From Psychrobacter sanguinis (GTDB lineage: Bacteria > Pseudomonadota > Gammaproteobacteria > Pseudomonadales > Moraxellaceae): 64,000 bases of DNA. The translations under genes and the position numbers were made by a program. Where the stretch lies: contig NZ_CP085990.1 of the NCBI RefSeq assembly GCF_020736705.1, forward strand, positions 1,302,001 to 1,366,000. The letters run 5' to 3'. The notes beneath the pieces were generated by a model. That model was not told the DNA's origin. It saw only the letters and a program-made list of their open reading frames with translations, and searched no databases. This document shows positions 9,229-17,871 of the stretch, in pieces (the first letter of the stretch is position 1; each line of letters starts with the position of its first letter).

Positions 9229-10854
9229 ATGAAGTGTATTGAAGAAGGTTGTTCCAATAAGGTTTTTAATACATTTAATAAATGTGCTTTGCATTGTGAA
9301 AAGCAAAGTTATCAAGATGATAGAAGAAGTGGATTACTACAAGAATTTTATAATTTATTACGAGAGTATATTGCGGATTATTTATCTGACCCACTTTTTT
9401 CGCATCATCAAGGTATTATCAGTCTGATAAGAGACTTCGAAAATAGAAACGAGAAAAACAATAGTTTTTCTTATAGAGTTTTGGGTAGTATAGAAATAGT
9501 TGTTGATAGAATCGCGTTACCTGAAAGGAAAGCTATAGATGATTTCGATTATTTTAAGTTACTGGCAGCATTTAAAGGGGTTCATTTTAGAAGATGTGAT
9601 ATCTACACTGACAATATGGATTTGAAAGGTTGTAAGATTTATTTTGATGAGTGTGTTTTTAAAAATTGGTTTGGTATAAGTGAGTATGAATTACTAGAAT
9701 CAGCAGGTAACGCAATCTTTGATGGTTGTCATTTTTATGAAAGTTTAACAGGAAGTGCTGGTGAAGAAAAATCAAGAGATATTAGTGTTAAGCTATTTGA
9801 AAATTGTATGTTTGATAAAGGTATTGAGCTATCTAACTTAAACTTCAAGGATAGTGTATTTAATAACTCTGATGGTTTTGTAAGTGTTATAGAAAGGATT
9901 TTACTTAAAAAATGTCAATTTGACGAAGACTTCAAGATTAACAATCTTTTTTCTAATGAGTTCAAGGCATACAAATGTATCTTCAAGAAGAAGTTTGAGG
10001 TAAAAGAATCCTGTATTAGTAATTTAGAGCTGAACGATAGCAATATTGACAAAATATTTGACGTATTTGGAAGTTGGTTTCGCAAAACTAAATTTCAGAA
10101 GATGATTTTTAATGACTTTGTTGGTTTTGAAAAGGTACAGTTTGGAATAAAAGGTAATTGTGAGAGAGAGTATATAGCTGAGTTTATATATACAACATTT
10201 ATGAGTTTTTCAAATTTTAGAGAGGCAAAGTTTCACTCTGGTCTAGATTTTGAACGTGCAAATTTGAAAGAAACTCCTAATTTCCTTAGAGCTGAAGTAA
10301 GTCAGTCAAATACAAACAGAGAGACCTTCCGTATTATTAAACATTCTTTCGATAGTGTTGGTAATCAAATTGAAGCTAATAAGTTTTTCGTAAAAGAAAT
10401 GAAAGCCTATAAAAAGGAGTTAGATAATACAAAGCCTAAAAATAATTGTCTAATAAAGCAATTGAAGAAGTCAAAAAATTTAAAAGAGTTTAAGAAAATC
10501 ATAGAGTTTAATGAATCTAAAAGGGCGAGGTTGGTATTTAATATAAATTATTGTATTTCTGAGTTTGGTGAAAATTACTTTAAACCTATACGATTACTTG
10601 TATATAGCTTATTGATCTATACATTATTTAATTATGCACACAATTGGTATTTCGAAAAATTTGAATATCTGATACATCCTTGGTTTGATTGTGTTTCAGT
10701 TTTCTTGAATGATTTAGCTAATAACTTCTTACCTTTTAGGGGATTCCTTAAAGATAAAAGTGGCATGGAGTTCATAAGTTTAATTTTTTACATATGGTTC
10801 GCTATTCTAGTTTGGCAGATAATAGTAGCTATTAAAAGGCATACTCAGCGCTAG
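9229..10854 (+). CDS. Pentapeptide-repeat-like protein with C-terminal 2-TM domain
   Basis: A 541-residue protein with base composition clearly AT-richer than its neighbours, suggesting transfer. Three parts can be seen. Residues 1-25 hold C3, C8, C19, H22 and C23, a small zinc-knuckle-like pattern. Residues 110-345 contain recurring Phe/Cys spaced units (for example KGCKIYFDECVF, IFDGCHFYES, SLFENCMFDK-like, LNFKDSVFNNS) that resemble degenerate pentapeptide repeats, which fold as a right-handed beta-helix. The C terminus has two hydrophobic helices at about 454-473 and 515-533 separated by 40 residues, a topology like simple ion channels but without a recognisable selectivity motif. The basic tail (KRHTQR) would face the cytosol. 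Function unknown; a membrane effector or sensor is possible. Confidence 0.65.
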   Translation: MKCIEEGCSNKVFNTFNKCALHCEKQSYQDDRRSGLLQEFYNLLREYIADYLSDPLFSHHQGIISLIRDFENRNEKNNSFSYRVLGSIEIVVDRIALPERKAIDDFDYFKLLAAFKGVHFRRCDIYTDNMDLKGCKIYFDECVFKNWFGISEYELLESAGNAIFDGCHFYESLTGSAGEEKSRDISVKLFENCMFDKGIELSNLNFKDSVFNNSDGFVSVIERILLKKCQFDEDFKINNLFSNEFKAYKCIFKKKFEVKESCISNLELNDSNIDKIFDVFGSWFRKTKFQKMIFNDFVGFEKVQFGIKGNCEREYIAEFIYTTFMSFSNFREAKFHSGLDFERANLKETPNFLRAEVSQSNTNRETFRIIKHSFDSVGNQIEANKFFVKEMKAYKKELDNTKPKNNCLIKQLKKSKNLKEFKKIIEFNESKRARLVFNINYCISEFGENYFKPIRLLVYSLLIYTLFNYAHNWYFEKFEYLIHPWFDCVSVFLNDLANNFLPFRGFLKDKSGMEFISLIFYIWFAILVWQIIVAIKRHTQR

Positions 10855-10942
10855 TCATATTTTCGAATGATCAAATAAATTATATAATCAACTAAAAATC
10901 ATCTCTAGCATTTAAAAGTGAGTTTCTAGTGTGCCTAGGGCC

Positions 10943-10977
10943 AAAAAACCGCTACAGTAATACTATAGCGGTTTTTT
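10943..10977 (+). terminator. Terminator after pentapeptide-repeat gene
   Basis: Stem AAAAAACCGCTA / TAGCGGTTTTTT with an 11-base loop, ending in a T-run. It lies about 90 bp after the stop codon and separates this gene from the next. Confidence 0.85.
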
Positions 10978-11117
10978 CATTTCTAAATTTTGATAAGTGC
11001 TTTTTAATTGATTTTCTGTGTCATAGTTATGGTTTACTTCAGCCAGGATCAAAGTAGTATCCTCTGAGATAGAGTAATGGGAAATGTAAATTTGACAAGA
11101 TAAGTATAAGGCGTGAT

Positions 11118-11582
11118 ATGAAAACGAAAGACATCATACAGTCTATTAGAAATAATACTTTTGAAGAAAAAGAGATCATGCCTAGTGAAATAGAAGTTCA
11201 TGAAATACTAAGTATCTCAGATATGCATATTCTTAAAGAGCTTGCTAAAAACCGTGAGAAATTTCAAATTTTAAGAAGAACTGAAACTTGGCAGAATAAT
11301 GGTGTACGGCAATTAGTTTTAAGAAAAATGGATGAGTTGGTTACTTTCCTAAGATATATAGAAAATGGTGATTGTCGTTGTATTAAGTATCAATTTATTA
11401 AGCCAGATCCTGAAAAAGAAGAAAGCCTAGGTTTAGTTAAAATATTAAAAAAAGTACAGCATGACCGCTTTTTTGAAATTTCATATGAATGTGAATGTAC
11501 CATCTGCCATACGATCTTTATCTGTCATTCAGCAGAAGAGAGGTTTCATATAGGATATTATTGGCGTAGGAAGCCTATCTAG
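11118..11582 (+). CDS. Hypothetical small Cys-rich protein
   Basis: A 154-residue cytosolic protein in the AT-rich patch; I do not recognise the family. The first 80 residues are charged and helical-looking. The second half carries paired cysteines: C86 and C88 (GDCRC), C125, C127 and C130 (ECECTIC), then C136-H137, which could hold a zinc ion in a ribbon-like fold. An AAGGCGTGAT precedes the ATG. It follows the pentapeptide-repeat gene in the same orientation but a terminator lies between, so they are probably separate units. Low-GC codon use suggests it was acquired with its neighbour. Confidence 0.6.
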   Translation: MKTKDIIQSIRNNTFEEKEIMPSEIEVHEILSISDMHILKELAKNREKFQILRRTETWQNNGVRQLVLRKMDELVTFLRYIENGDCRCIKYQFIKPDPEKEESLGLVKILKKVQHDRFFEISYECECTICHTIFICHSAEERFHIGYYWRRKPI

Positions 11583-11703
11583 TAAGACAATTTACGCTAA
11601 AGTTTACAGAAAGACTGTCTCTTATAACCGATAATATTTGCAAACGATTTAAATAGCGTTAATATGAAATGACTCACTTAACCAATAAAATCAAGGAACG
11701 ATT

Positions 11704-12174
11704 ATGAGCTATCATATGAAGATTACAGCTGCTGCCATGATCAGTAGCGCCTTATTATTGTCAGGCTGTGCCAGTACCGGTATGGCACCTAATTCTCCTA
11801 GTAACAACTACCAATTACCTCAAGGTATATATGACGGCTATTGGGCCATGACTTCAGGGATGAATGGTGAAGCGGCTGTGGTTAGCTTCAAGAATGGAAT
11901 GAGCTATAACTATCGTTTTCAGTGTTATATCGATGGTAGCTATAAGCAAGTTAGTGTGGAGCAGTACCAGCTTATACCTATGCAAACCTCTATAGGACTA
12001 CAGTATGGAAACGAGCCAGTATTTTCATACATTAAAGTAGATAAGTTAGTACCAAAACAAGCGCTTATGTTGAATCAAACTTTTAGTAAGCCTGAGTTGC
12101 AACGTGCATTTCCTAATGGACAAAACTTCTCTTATGTTTATAAGACCAACTTAGAGCCTAATTGCTCGTTATAG
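11704..12174 (+). CDS. Lipoprotein of unknown function
   Basis: A 156-residue predicted lipoprotein. The signal peptide ends in the lipobox LLSGC with lipidation at C22; the following Ala/Ser (CAS) do not carry an Asp at +2, so the outer membrane is the likely destination. The mature part is beta-rich with no motif I recognise. AAGGAACGATT before the ATG is a good ribosome site; an internal ATG at codon 5 is a less likely start. The last 100 bp of this gene are repeated nearly exactly at 14011-14112, evidence of an earlier duplicate. A terminator follows at 12253. Confidence 0.75.
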   Translation: MSYHMKITAAAMISSALLLSGCASTGMAPNSPSNNYQLPQGIYDGYWAMTSGMNGEAAVVSFKNGMSYNYRFQCYIDGSYKQVSVEQYQLIPMQTSIGLQYGNEPVFSYIKVDKLVPKQALMLNQTFSKPELQRAFPNGQNFSYVYKTNLEPNCSL

Positions 12175-12252
12175 ATTAATTTGTCTATTAAAGATTATAG
12201 ACAGATTGAATTTGAGTATACGACGTTAAATAAAACAATAAGTGATGTATTA

Positions 12253-12286
12253 AACCGCGACAGCCTAAGACTGTTGCGGTTTTTTG
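12253..12286 (+). terminator. Terminator after lipoprotein gene
   Basis: Stem AACCGCGACAG / CTGTTGCGGTT (11 bp with one G-T pair) with a 7-base loop and a run of T. It ends the transcript of the lipoprotein at 11704. Confidence 0.85.
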
Positions 12287-12331
12287 TATCTGCTATAGTG
12301 AAGCTTGCCTTAACCATAAAAGAGAAACGCC

Positions 12332-12748
12332 GTGCCCATTATTAAACGAGCAACCAAACTACTCACCGTATGCCTAACCACAGCAAGCTTAACCGCTTGT
12401 ATAACCACACCTAATCAACCAAAACTACCAACAATTAACGACACCTTATCCGATGCCGCGCTAATAACCATTGCAAAGCAGGATGACCGCCAACCACAAT
12501 CGCACACATCGAGCTCAGTAATCGGCGTGCATCACGGCATAAATGTCATTGAAGAATTCCACTGCTCAGACCTCTGCCCAGAGAACACCATACACATCGT
12601 TCACTATGATATTGACGACAAGGCTCAATGTGACCGCATTGGCGGTGTGACTAAGTCCATATTAACCCCAATTGCGATTACCGTCATGCCAAAAGATTAT
12701 TGTTTTCCAGCCGTTATCGCGGACTATTGGGAAAGCTATCCTCAATGA
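12332..12748 (+). CDS. Small lipoprotein, unknown
   Basis: A 138-residue predicted lipoprotein read from a GTG start preceded by AGAGAA. The signal peptide has lysine/arginine at positions 5-6 and a lipobox LTAC with lipidation at C23. The mature domain has a run of His/Gly (GVHHG) and cysteines near positions 83, 87 and later 99 and 129, which may form disulphides in the periplasm. I do not recognise the family. It is separated by a terminator from the lipoprotein upstream and runs toward the convergent symporter gene. Confidence 0.65.
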   Translation: MPIIKRATKLLTVCLTTASLTACITTPNQPKLPTINDTLSDAALITIAKQDDRQPQSHTSSSVIGVHHGINVIEEFHCSDLCPENTIHIVHYDIDDKAQCDRIGGVTKSILTPIAITVMPKDYCFPAVIADYWESYPQ

Positions 12749-12861
12749 GTCGCCACTATTGAAAGATGGCTATATGGTATTTCATAATCAAATCAAATCA
12801 AATAGCTTAGTGAATTAAACGGATGCAAATAAACGAACAACAAGATATTTAAGCGCTTTGT

Positions 12862-13746
12862 TTAATTACCTACCTTACGAAAAATAAGAATATACGGCAC
12901 AATCAGAAGATACATTACTACGCTATAAACGGCCGCTGGCAATGCAAAAGCGGGCAGCATTGTGTCCATATTTGCCGATATCGCGAGCAATCCAGAAAGC
13001 GCTAATGCCATCGTACTATTTTGAATACCGACTTCAACGCCAATGGTTTTAGCGTTTTTCCAAGACACGCCCAATAATCGTGGTAAGCCAACACCAACAA
13101 TAAACAGCGTTACCAATAAGGTTGTAACCATCAGAGTCAACGTACCCGTTTCTTTTAAAAGCATCTCGCGGTTACTAACAACTGCCAAAATTACTAATAT
13201 GACGAATAAAACCAAAGCTACATTCATAAAAGTATTGCGGTGTTTATTGGTAAAGCTCGATGCTTTCTCATTAATCAACATACCCAGCCCCACAGGTAGG
13301 GCAGTAATCAAAAACATTTTTAGCCCCATACTCAGTAAGCTTACTTGCCCAGACTCATTGCCCAAATAATAGCGATAAGCAAACGTAGTTAAAATAGGCA
13401 CAGTGATAATGGATACTAGGCTCATTACTGAGGTCAATGCCACCGATAACGCTACATTACCATGCACCAGCTTGCTGAGCACGTTACTGGTAACACCGCC
13501 TGGGCAAAAACTTAGTAACATAAAACCAAACGCAAATGCAGGGCTAGGTTTAAATAAAAGAATTAACAGTAAAGTGACTAAAGGTAGGATAACCAGTTGC
13601 GATAAAAAACCAATTAAAAAAGGTTTAGGCGCTTTGAAAACGTATTTTATATCTGCCAGTTGCATTGATAACCCTAATGCAAACATGATAAAGCCTAAAA
13701 CAAGTGGCAGTAATGCCACGGAAAGAGAGTCCATACTAAAATCCAT
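12862..13746 (-). CDS. Bile acid:sodium symporter (BASS) family transporter
   Basis: A 294-residue integral membrane protein with nine or ten hydrophobic helices. The family signatures are visible: CPGGVTSNV at residues 81-89, in the sodium-binding crossover region, and EVGIQNSTMALAL at 238-250, corresponding to the ExGxQN motif of the second repeat. Bacterial members move bile acids, keto acids or other organic anions with sodium; the substrate cannot be told from sequence. The gene stands alone between two lipoprotein-derived regions, with no clear ribosome site ahead of its ATG. Confidence 0.88.
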   Translation of the reverse strand: MDFSMDSLSVALLPLVLGFIMFALGLSMQLADIKYVFKAPKPFLIGFLSQLVILPLVTLLLILLFKPSPAFAFGFMLLSFCPGGVTSNVLSKLVHGNVALSVALTSVMSLVSIITVPILTTFAYRYYLGNESGQVSLLSMGLKMFLITALPVGLGMLINEKASSFTNKHRNTFMNVALVLFVILVILAVVSNREMLLKETGTLTLMVTTLLVTLFIVGVGLPRLLGVSWKNAKTIGVEVGIQNSTMALALSGLLAISANMDTMLPAFALPAAVYSVVMYLLIVPYILIFRKVGN

Positions 13747-14010
13747 TTAGGTATGTGAAGTTTATTCCTATCTCAAAAACAACTGAGTATAGAATAAGCC
13801 GCTATTCGTACTTTATTATTTATATGTGATAGGGGTAAGTAGATGCAAATCGATTAAGTTTTAAAAAGGCCGTAGACTTTCGTAGAAGTTTTTGAAAAAC
13901 TTGAAACAAGCTTAAAACAGCCAATAAAAACTTTCGTAAATTTACTTAATACCTGTATTTTGTTACATATCTGATTATGCCTGATTTTAGGTTTCAACGC
14001 ACGTACGTTA

Positions 14011-14112
14011 AATCAAACTTTTAGTAAGCCCGAGTTGCAACGTGCATTTCCTAATGAACAAAACTTCTCTTATGTTTATAAGACCAACTTAGAACCTAAT
14101 TGCTCGTTATAA
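14011..14112 (+). pseudogene. 3' remnant duplicating the lipoprotein gene at 11704
   Basis: These 102 bases match the last 102 bases of the lipoprotein gene (12073-12174) with only four differences. Three of the four are silent (CCT to CCC, GAG to GAA, TAG to TAA stop), one changes Gly to Glu, and the frame and stop are kept. The homology ends abruptly on the left, so the 5' two thirds are missing and no start exists. It is followed by its own terminator at 14195. The simplest reading is a former tandem copy, cut by a deletion or rearrangement. Confidence 0.85.
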
Positions 14113-14194
14113 ATTATAGTTAAATTATAATTTCACTTAAAACTTCATACAGTAGCCTTAATCATTAAAACAACTGATGAAGACTCCATGACAC

Positions 14195-14219
14195 AAAAGC
14201 CACCAATTTGGTGGCTTTT
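14195..14219 (+). terminator. Terminator after lipoprotein remnant
   Basis: Stem AAAAGCCACCAA / TTGGTGGCTTTT with a minimal loop, flanked by A-run and T-run. It sits where the terminator of the lost lipoprotein copy would be expected. Confidence 0.8.
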
Positions 14220-14284
14220 CTAATTTTATGGGATTAGAATTGCACCTTTTTTCAGTTTTTGATTGCCTGTCGCCTATTTGATGA

Positions 14285-15799
14285 ATGGGCGATACCACAA
14301 AAGAGGTGCCTGTGTTTAATAAAAGAAACCTAGTCATGATGTTCTGCCAGATGGCGTTCGGTTTGTCTTTTTATGGGGTCATGATCGTCTTGACGCCCTT
14401 TTTCCTTGAAGAGTTGCAATATAGCGAAGCCGACACATTAATGGTCATAGGGGCCTTTGGGGCAGTAGGGACGTTGTTTTCTATCGCTGGCGGGGTGATT
14501 GGCGACCGTCTATTGGGGGCGTATCGCTCTTTGGTAGTAGGTTATATTGCATTTACCCTAGGCTATGTGCTGTTGTTAATCAGTGCTGTCAGCATTAATG
14601 TGGCCATGAGTCTGATGGGTATTGCTTTGGCCAGTTATGGTCGTGGCCTGATGTCACCGAATTATCCTACTTTATTCCAGACCACTTTTTCTTCACAAGA
14701 AGATTTTGAAAAAGTGTATCCGATTAACTACTCGGTGAATAACTTAGGGGCATTTGTAGGCCAATATGTTTTCCCTTTTTTGACCTTGATAATCGCTTAT
14801 AAAGGTAACTTTATGCTGGCGGCAATCATGACTGGACTCAGTGTGTTATCGCTAATTGTGCTGCGTAAGCCTTTGATCTCTGGTGCGGATGACATTGATA
14901 AAGCCCCAGTACCGCTAAACAATTGGATAAAGTTTGCTCTATTAAGTATGGCTATGTTGGCCGTTGTGTTTTATATGTTTAGTGACATGGACAGAGGGCA
15001 GTATATTGTCTACGCAATCAGCGCGGCGGCCATTGGTTATTTTGTAAAGCTCATGCTAGCTTCGACAGCCCGTTCTACCGCGTTACGTATGGGTACTATT
15101 CTAATCATGATTTTTTTGACCGTTGCTTTCTTTGTTTATTATGGTCAAATGATGACATCGATGACCCTAGTGGCCATTAATACCATGCGAGGCGATTTAT
15201 TCGGGGTAATTCCTATTCAACCTGAAGGGTCAATGGTGATGAATCCGTTATGGTGTGCCGTTGCCGGTCCGGTAATCGCCTTTATTACCAATCGCTTGGA
15301 AAAACGAAATATATTTATCAGTACCGCCACCAAAGTAGGCTTTTCTTTTATTCTGACCACCATTGCGTTTGCCATCATGACTGCCGCTTTATTGAATATT
15401 GGGGAAGATGTGGTGTTACGACCAGAAGTATTCTTATTGGTGCATTTCTTCCAAGCTTTCGCTGAGGTTATCGTGGGCAGCCTAGTAGTGGCTTATATTC
15501 TTTCGGTAGCACCCAAAGCCATCTCTAGCTTTTCGGTGAGCTTATTCATGGTGGCCATGGCGTTTAGTGGCATTGTTGGCGCCGTACTCTCGACTCATAT
15601 TGCTTTAGACAAAGGCGCAAAATTGACTCAGGCCATCGCGGTAGAAAGCTATGGTGGTTTCTTTATGGCATTGACAGTCTTTGCGGTGGTACTAACTGTG
15701 GTGGCTTTTGTGTCCTCTAGAGTAATTAAAAAAATGCTGCATGCAGCGGATGAGTGGGACAAACAACACCCAAAAGTAGACACCGATCCCACGGCTTAA
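14285..15799 (+). CDS. POT/PTR2-type MFS transporter, atypical
   Basis: A 504-residue membrane protein with about 12-14 helices. The segment GGVIGDRLLGAYRSLVVG (69-86) and VYPINYSVNNLG match the proton-dependent oligopeptide transporter (POT) family, as do the NPLW...LEKRN and AEVIVGS...SVAPK segments. However, the first-helix ExxERF motif that couples protons is replaced by QMAFGL (22-27), so either the mechanism or the substrate has changed. The ATG at 14285 has no ribosome site; a GTG at 14312 (codon 10) follows AAGAGG at a better distance and may be the true start. Di/tripeptide uptake is the default family role; the actual substrate is uncertain. Confidence 0.75.
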   Translation: MGDTTKEVPVFNKRNLVMMFCQMAFGLSFYGVMIVLTPFFLEELQYSEADTLMVIGAFGAVGTLFSIAGGVIGDRLLGAYRSLVVGYIAFTLGYVLLLISAVSINVAMSLMGIALASYGRGLMSPNYPTLFQTTFSSQEDFEKVYPINYSVNNLGAFVGQYVFPFLTLIIAYKGNFMLAAIMTGLSVLSLIVLRKPLISGADDIDKAPVPLNNWIKFALLSMAMLAVVFYMFSDMDRGQYIVYAISAAAIGYFVKLMLASTARSTALRMGTILIMIFLTVAFFVYYGQMMTSMTLVAINTMRGDLFGVIPIQPEGSMVMNPLWCAVAGPVIAFITNRLEKRNIFISTATKVGFSFILTTIAFAIMTAALLNIGEDVVLRPEVFLLVHFFQAFAEVIVGSLVVAYILSVAPKAISSFSVSLFMVAMAFSGIVGAVLSTHIALDKGAKLTQAIAVESYGGFFMALTVFAVVLTVVAFVSSRVIKKMLHAADEWDKQHPKVDTDPTA

Positions 15800-15971
15800 T
15801 CTGAGCGGTACTAGCAATAATCTGTAACTTATGGCTCATTTAACTGCGAGATGATAGTTGTCAAAATAAGAGCCAATACCAGATAGGGGCTGGCATAAGG
15901 TATTAACTAGCCTGCCCAGGTTTTATAATAGGCTTTATGATTGCCAAACTTTTATTAAAAAAGGATTGCTG

Positions 15972-16094
15972 ATGTCAACGCTAAACAAATTAAATTTCAA
16001 TAAATTAAAAATTGGCTTAATGCTAATCATGACCAGCTCTCTGTTCTTGAGTGCTTGCACCGTAACCGGGTTAGTAGGAACTACAACTAGTTAA
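15972..16094 (+). CDS. Tiny lipoprotein (40 residues)
   Basis: A short frame encodes a signal peptide (MSTLNKLNFNKLKIGLMLIM...) ending in the lipobox LSAC with lipidation at C29, followed by just eleven residues, TVTGLVGTTTS. AAGGA lies six bases ahead of the ATG. The size and design recall the entericidin class of minute lipoproteins, but the mature sequence is not the entericidin consensus. Standing alone between terminator-like regions, it is probably monocistronic. Real-gene status rests on the good ribosome site and lipobox. Confidence 0.6.
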   Translation: MSTLNKLNFNKLKIGLMLIMTSSLFLSACTVTGLVGTTTS

Positions 16095-16286
16095 TTATGA
16101 ATAGCGGTTTGAGTTTTAAGCCTAATTTCTAAGTTCGGGTTTTAAGCTTAGTTTTTAGGCAGGATTTTTAAATAAATATCTTCTATAGTTCTGCCTTTCT
16201 TTAGACTTTAGTCCAAGCCACAATTTAGGCCACTACGCATCTCGGTATGTCTATAAGCAAAACAAGTTAACCGCTGACATATCAAG

Positions 16287-16318
16287 CCGTACTTACTTAA
16301 AAGTTTGTACGGTTTTTT
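16287..16318 (+). terminator. Terminator upstream of brnQ
   Basis: Stem CCGTAC / GTACGG, extended inside by ACTT / AAGT with mismatches, followed by TTTTTT. It closes transcripts coming from the tiny-lipoprotein region before brnQ starts at 16385. Confidence 0.7.
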
Positions 16319-16384
16319 GCCATCTCCCCTTTACTCATATACAATTGCTCGATTTTCAACCTCACATAAAAAGGTTAATACCTT

Positions 16385-17728
16385 ATGGGCAAAGACCGTT
16401 CTGTCACACAAACAAAATCGACCAATCCTTTGTTTTTTGGGTTTATGCTGCTGTCCTTCTTTTTTGGCGCAGGTAACCTCATCTTCCCGCCGATGCTAGG
16501 CATGAACTCAGGCTCCAATTTTACGCCTGCAGTTTTGGGCTTTATCACTACCGCCATTGCCTTGCCCATGCTGAGTCTAATCGCCATTGCCAAATCAGGT
16601 GGCGGACTTTTGAGTCTGGGTCGCCGAGTGCATCCCGTTTTCGCTTATATTTTTGCCATCTTAATTTATCTTTCGATTGGGGCGATGTATGGCATTCCTA
16701 GAGCGGCAAACGTCGGCTATGAGATGGGATTTCGTCATTTTGTTGATCTACCCGAAGGCATTAGTTTAACGCTGTATGTGGTGGTGTTTTTTAGTATTTG
16801 TTATTTCCTAGCCTTACAATCTGGACGATTGGTCGATGTGATAGGTAAGTTTCTAACGCCTATTTTATTGATAACCATTGCTTTGCTTTGTGGTTTGGCA
16901 TTTATGCATCTGACGCCTAGTAATCACATGGCTATCGAGCAGTTTAGAGACAATCCTTTGTCGGCCGGTATCATTGAAGGTTATTTTACCTTAGATGCTT
17001 TAGCAGGCTTAGCGTTTGGTACGGTCTTGGCCAATGCCATTCTCAGCGAGAGCGGGGGCGGCCATAATAAGGTAACCAATGACCAGCATGTGGTTAAAGT
17101 AATGATTCAATCTGCGGTGATTGCCGGCCTATTTTTGGGATTAATCTACTTTGGGCTGGCATGGATTGGTATTGGTATGTATCGCCCTGAAGGCTATGAG
17201 AATGGCGCGGTATTATTGTCCATGGCGGCCACCCAATTGATGGGCGATGCGGGTAATTTGGCTTTTGGAATGATTGTTATTTTGGCCTGTTTGACCACTT
17301 GTATTGGTCTTATCAATGCCTGCTCAAGTTTTGCCAATCAGATATTTCCCAAAATCAGCTATGGCCGTTATGTGTTAATCTTTACCGTGATGGGCGCAAT
17401 TTTCTCTAACTTAGGCTTAGAGAAAATCTTGGCAACTGCAGTACCTATTATGGTCTTTTTATATCCTATCAGTATCGCTTTGGTGCTGCTGTCGCTTATG
17501 CATCCATTGATTGCCCATCGGCCAATGACGTACATACTGGGTGTGGGTACCGCTACCATATTTGCGTTCAATGATATGCTGTCGAACATTGTGTCAGGTA
17601 CGCTACCTTGGCAGAGTCTAACAGACACATTGCCGTTGGCAGAGCTTGGATTGGGCTGGATTGTACCTACTTTACTGATGGCATTAATTGGCTTCTTGAT
17701 TAAGCGTACCGATGAGGCACAGTTATAA
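16385..17728 (+). CDS. brnQ: Branched-chain amino acid transporter BrnQ (LIVCS)
   Basis: A 447-residue inner-membrane carrier with about 12 helices that takes up leucine, isoleucine and valine with a cation. The N-terminal FFGAGNLIFPP (26-36) is the signature of the LIVCS family, and the internal SGGGHNKVTNDQHVV-type loop and the GLINACSSFANQIFPKISYG region also match. Length is typical. It stands as a single gene after a terminator; the amino-acid-related ornithine cyclodeaminase-like gene follows 143 bp downstream with its own strong ribosome site. Confidence 0.93.
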   Translation: MGKDRSVTQTKSTNPLFFGFMLLSFFFGAGNLIFPPMLGMNSGSNFTPAVLGFITTAIALPMLSLIAIAKSGGGLLSLGRRVHPVFAYIFAILIYLSIGAMYGIPRAANVGYEMGFRHFVDLPEGISLTLYVVVFFSICYFLALQSGRLVDVIGKFLTPILLITIALLCGLAFMHLTPSNHMAIEQFRDNPLSAGIIEGYFTLDALAGLAFGTVLANAILSESGGGHNKVTNDQHVVKVMIQSAVIAGLFLGLIYFGLAWIGIGMYRPEGYENGAVLLSMAATQLMGDAGNLAFGMIVILACLTTCIGLINACSSFANQIFPKISYGRYVLIFTVMGAIFSNLGLEKILATAVPIMVFLYPISIALVLLSLMHPLIAHRPMTYILGVGTATIFAFNDMLSNIVSGTLPWQSLTDTLPLAELGLGWIVPTLLMALIGFLIKRTDEAQL

Positions 17729-17871
17729 AGAGTCATTTTTACACTCGTGTTAGCTATGTGACAAAATATCACATAGCTCAACTTGTTCTCCAAGCTTATG
17801 AGCGAGGATAATAAACACCTATAACAATAATGAAGACACGCCACTAAAAAATACACAACTAGGAGGTTAGG

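Noticed and set aside
9239..9427. Overlapping second-frame ORF in the pentapeptide-repeat gene
   Set aside because: It is a shadow inside the 541-codon frame that has the better start and composition.
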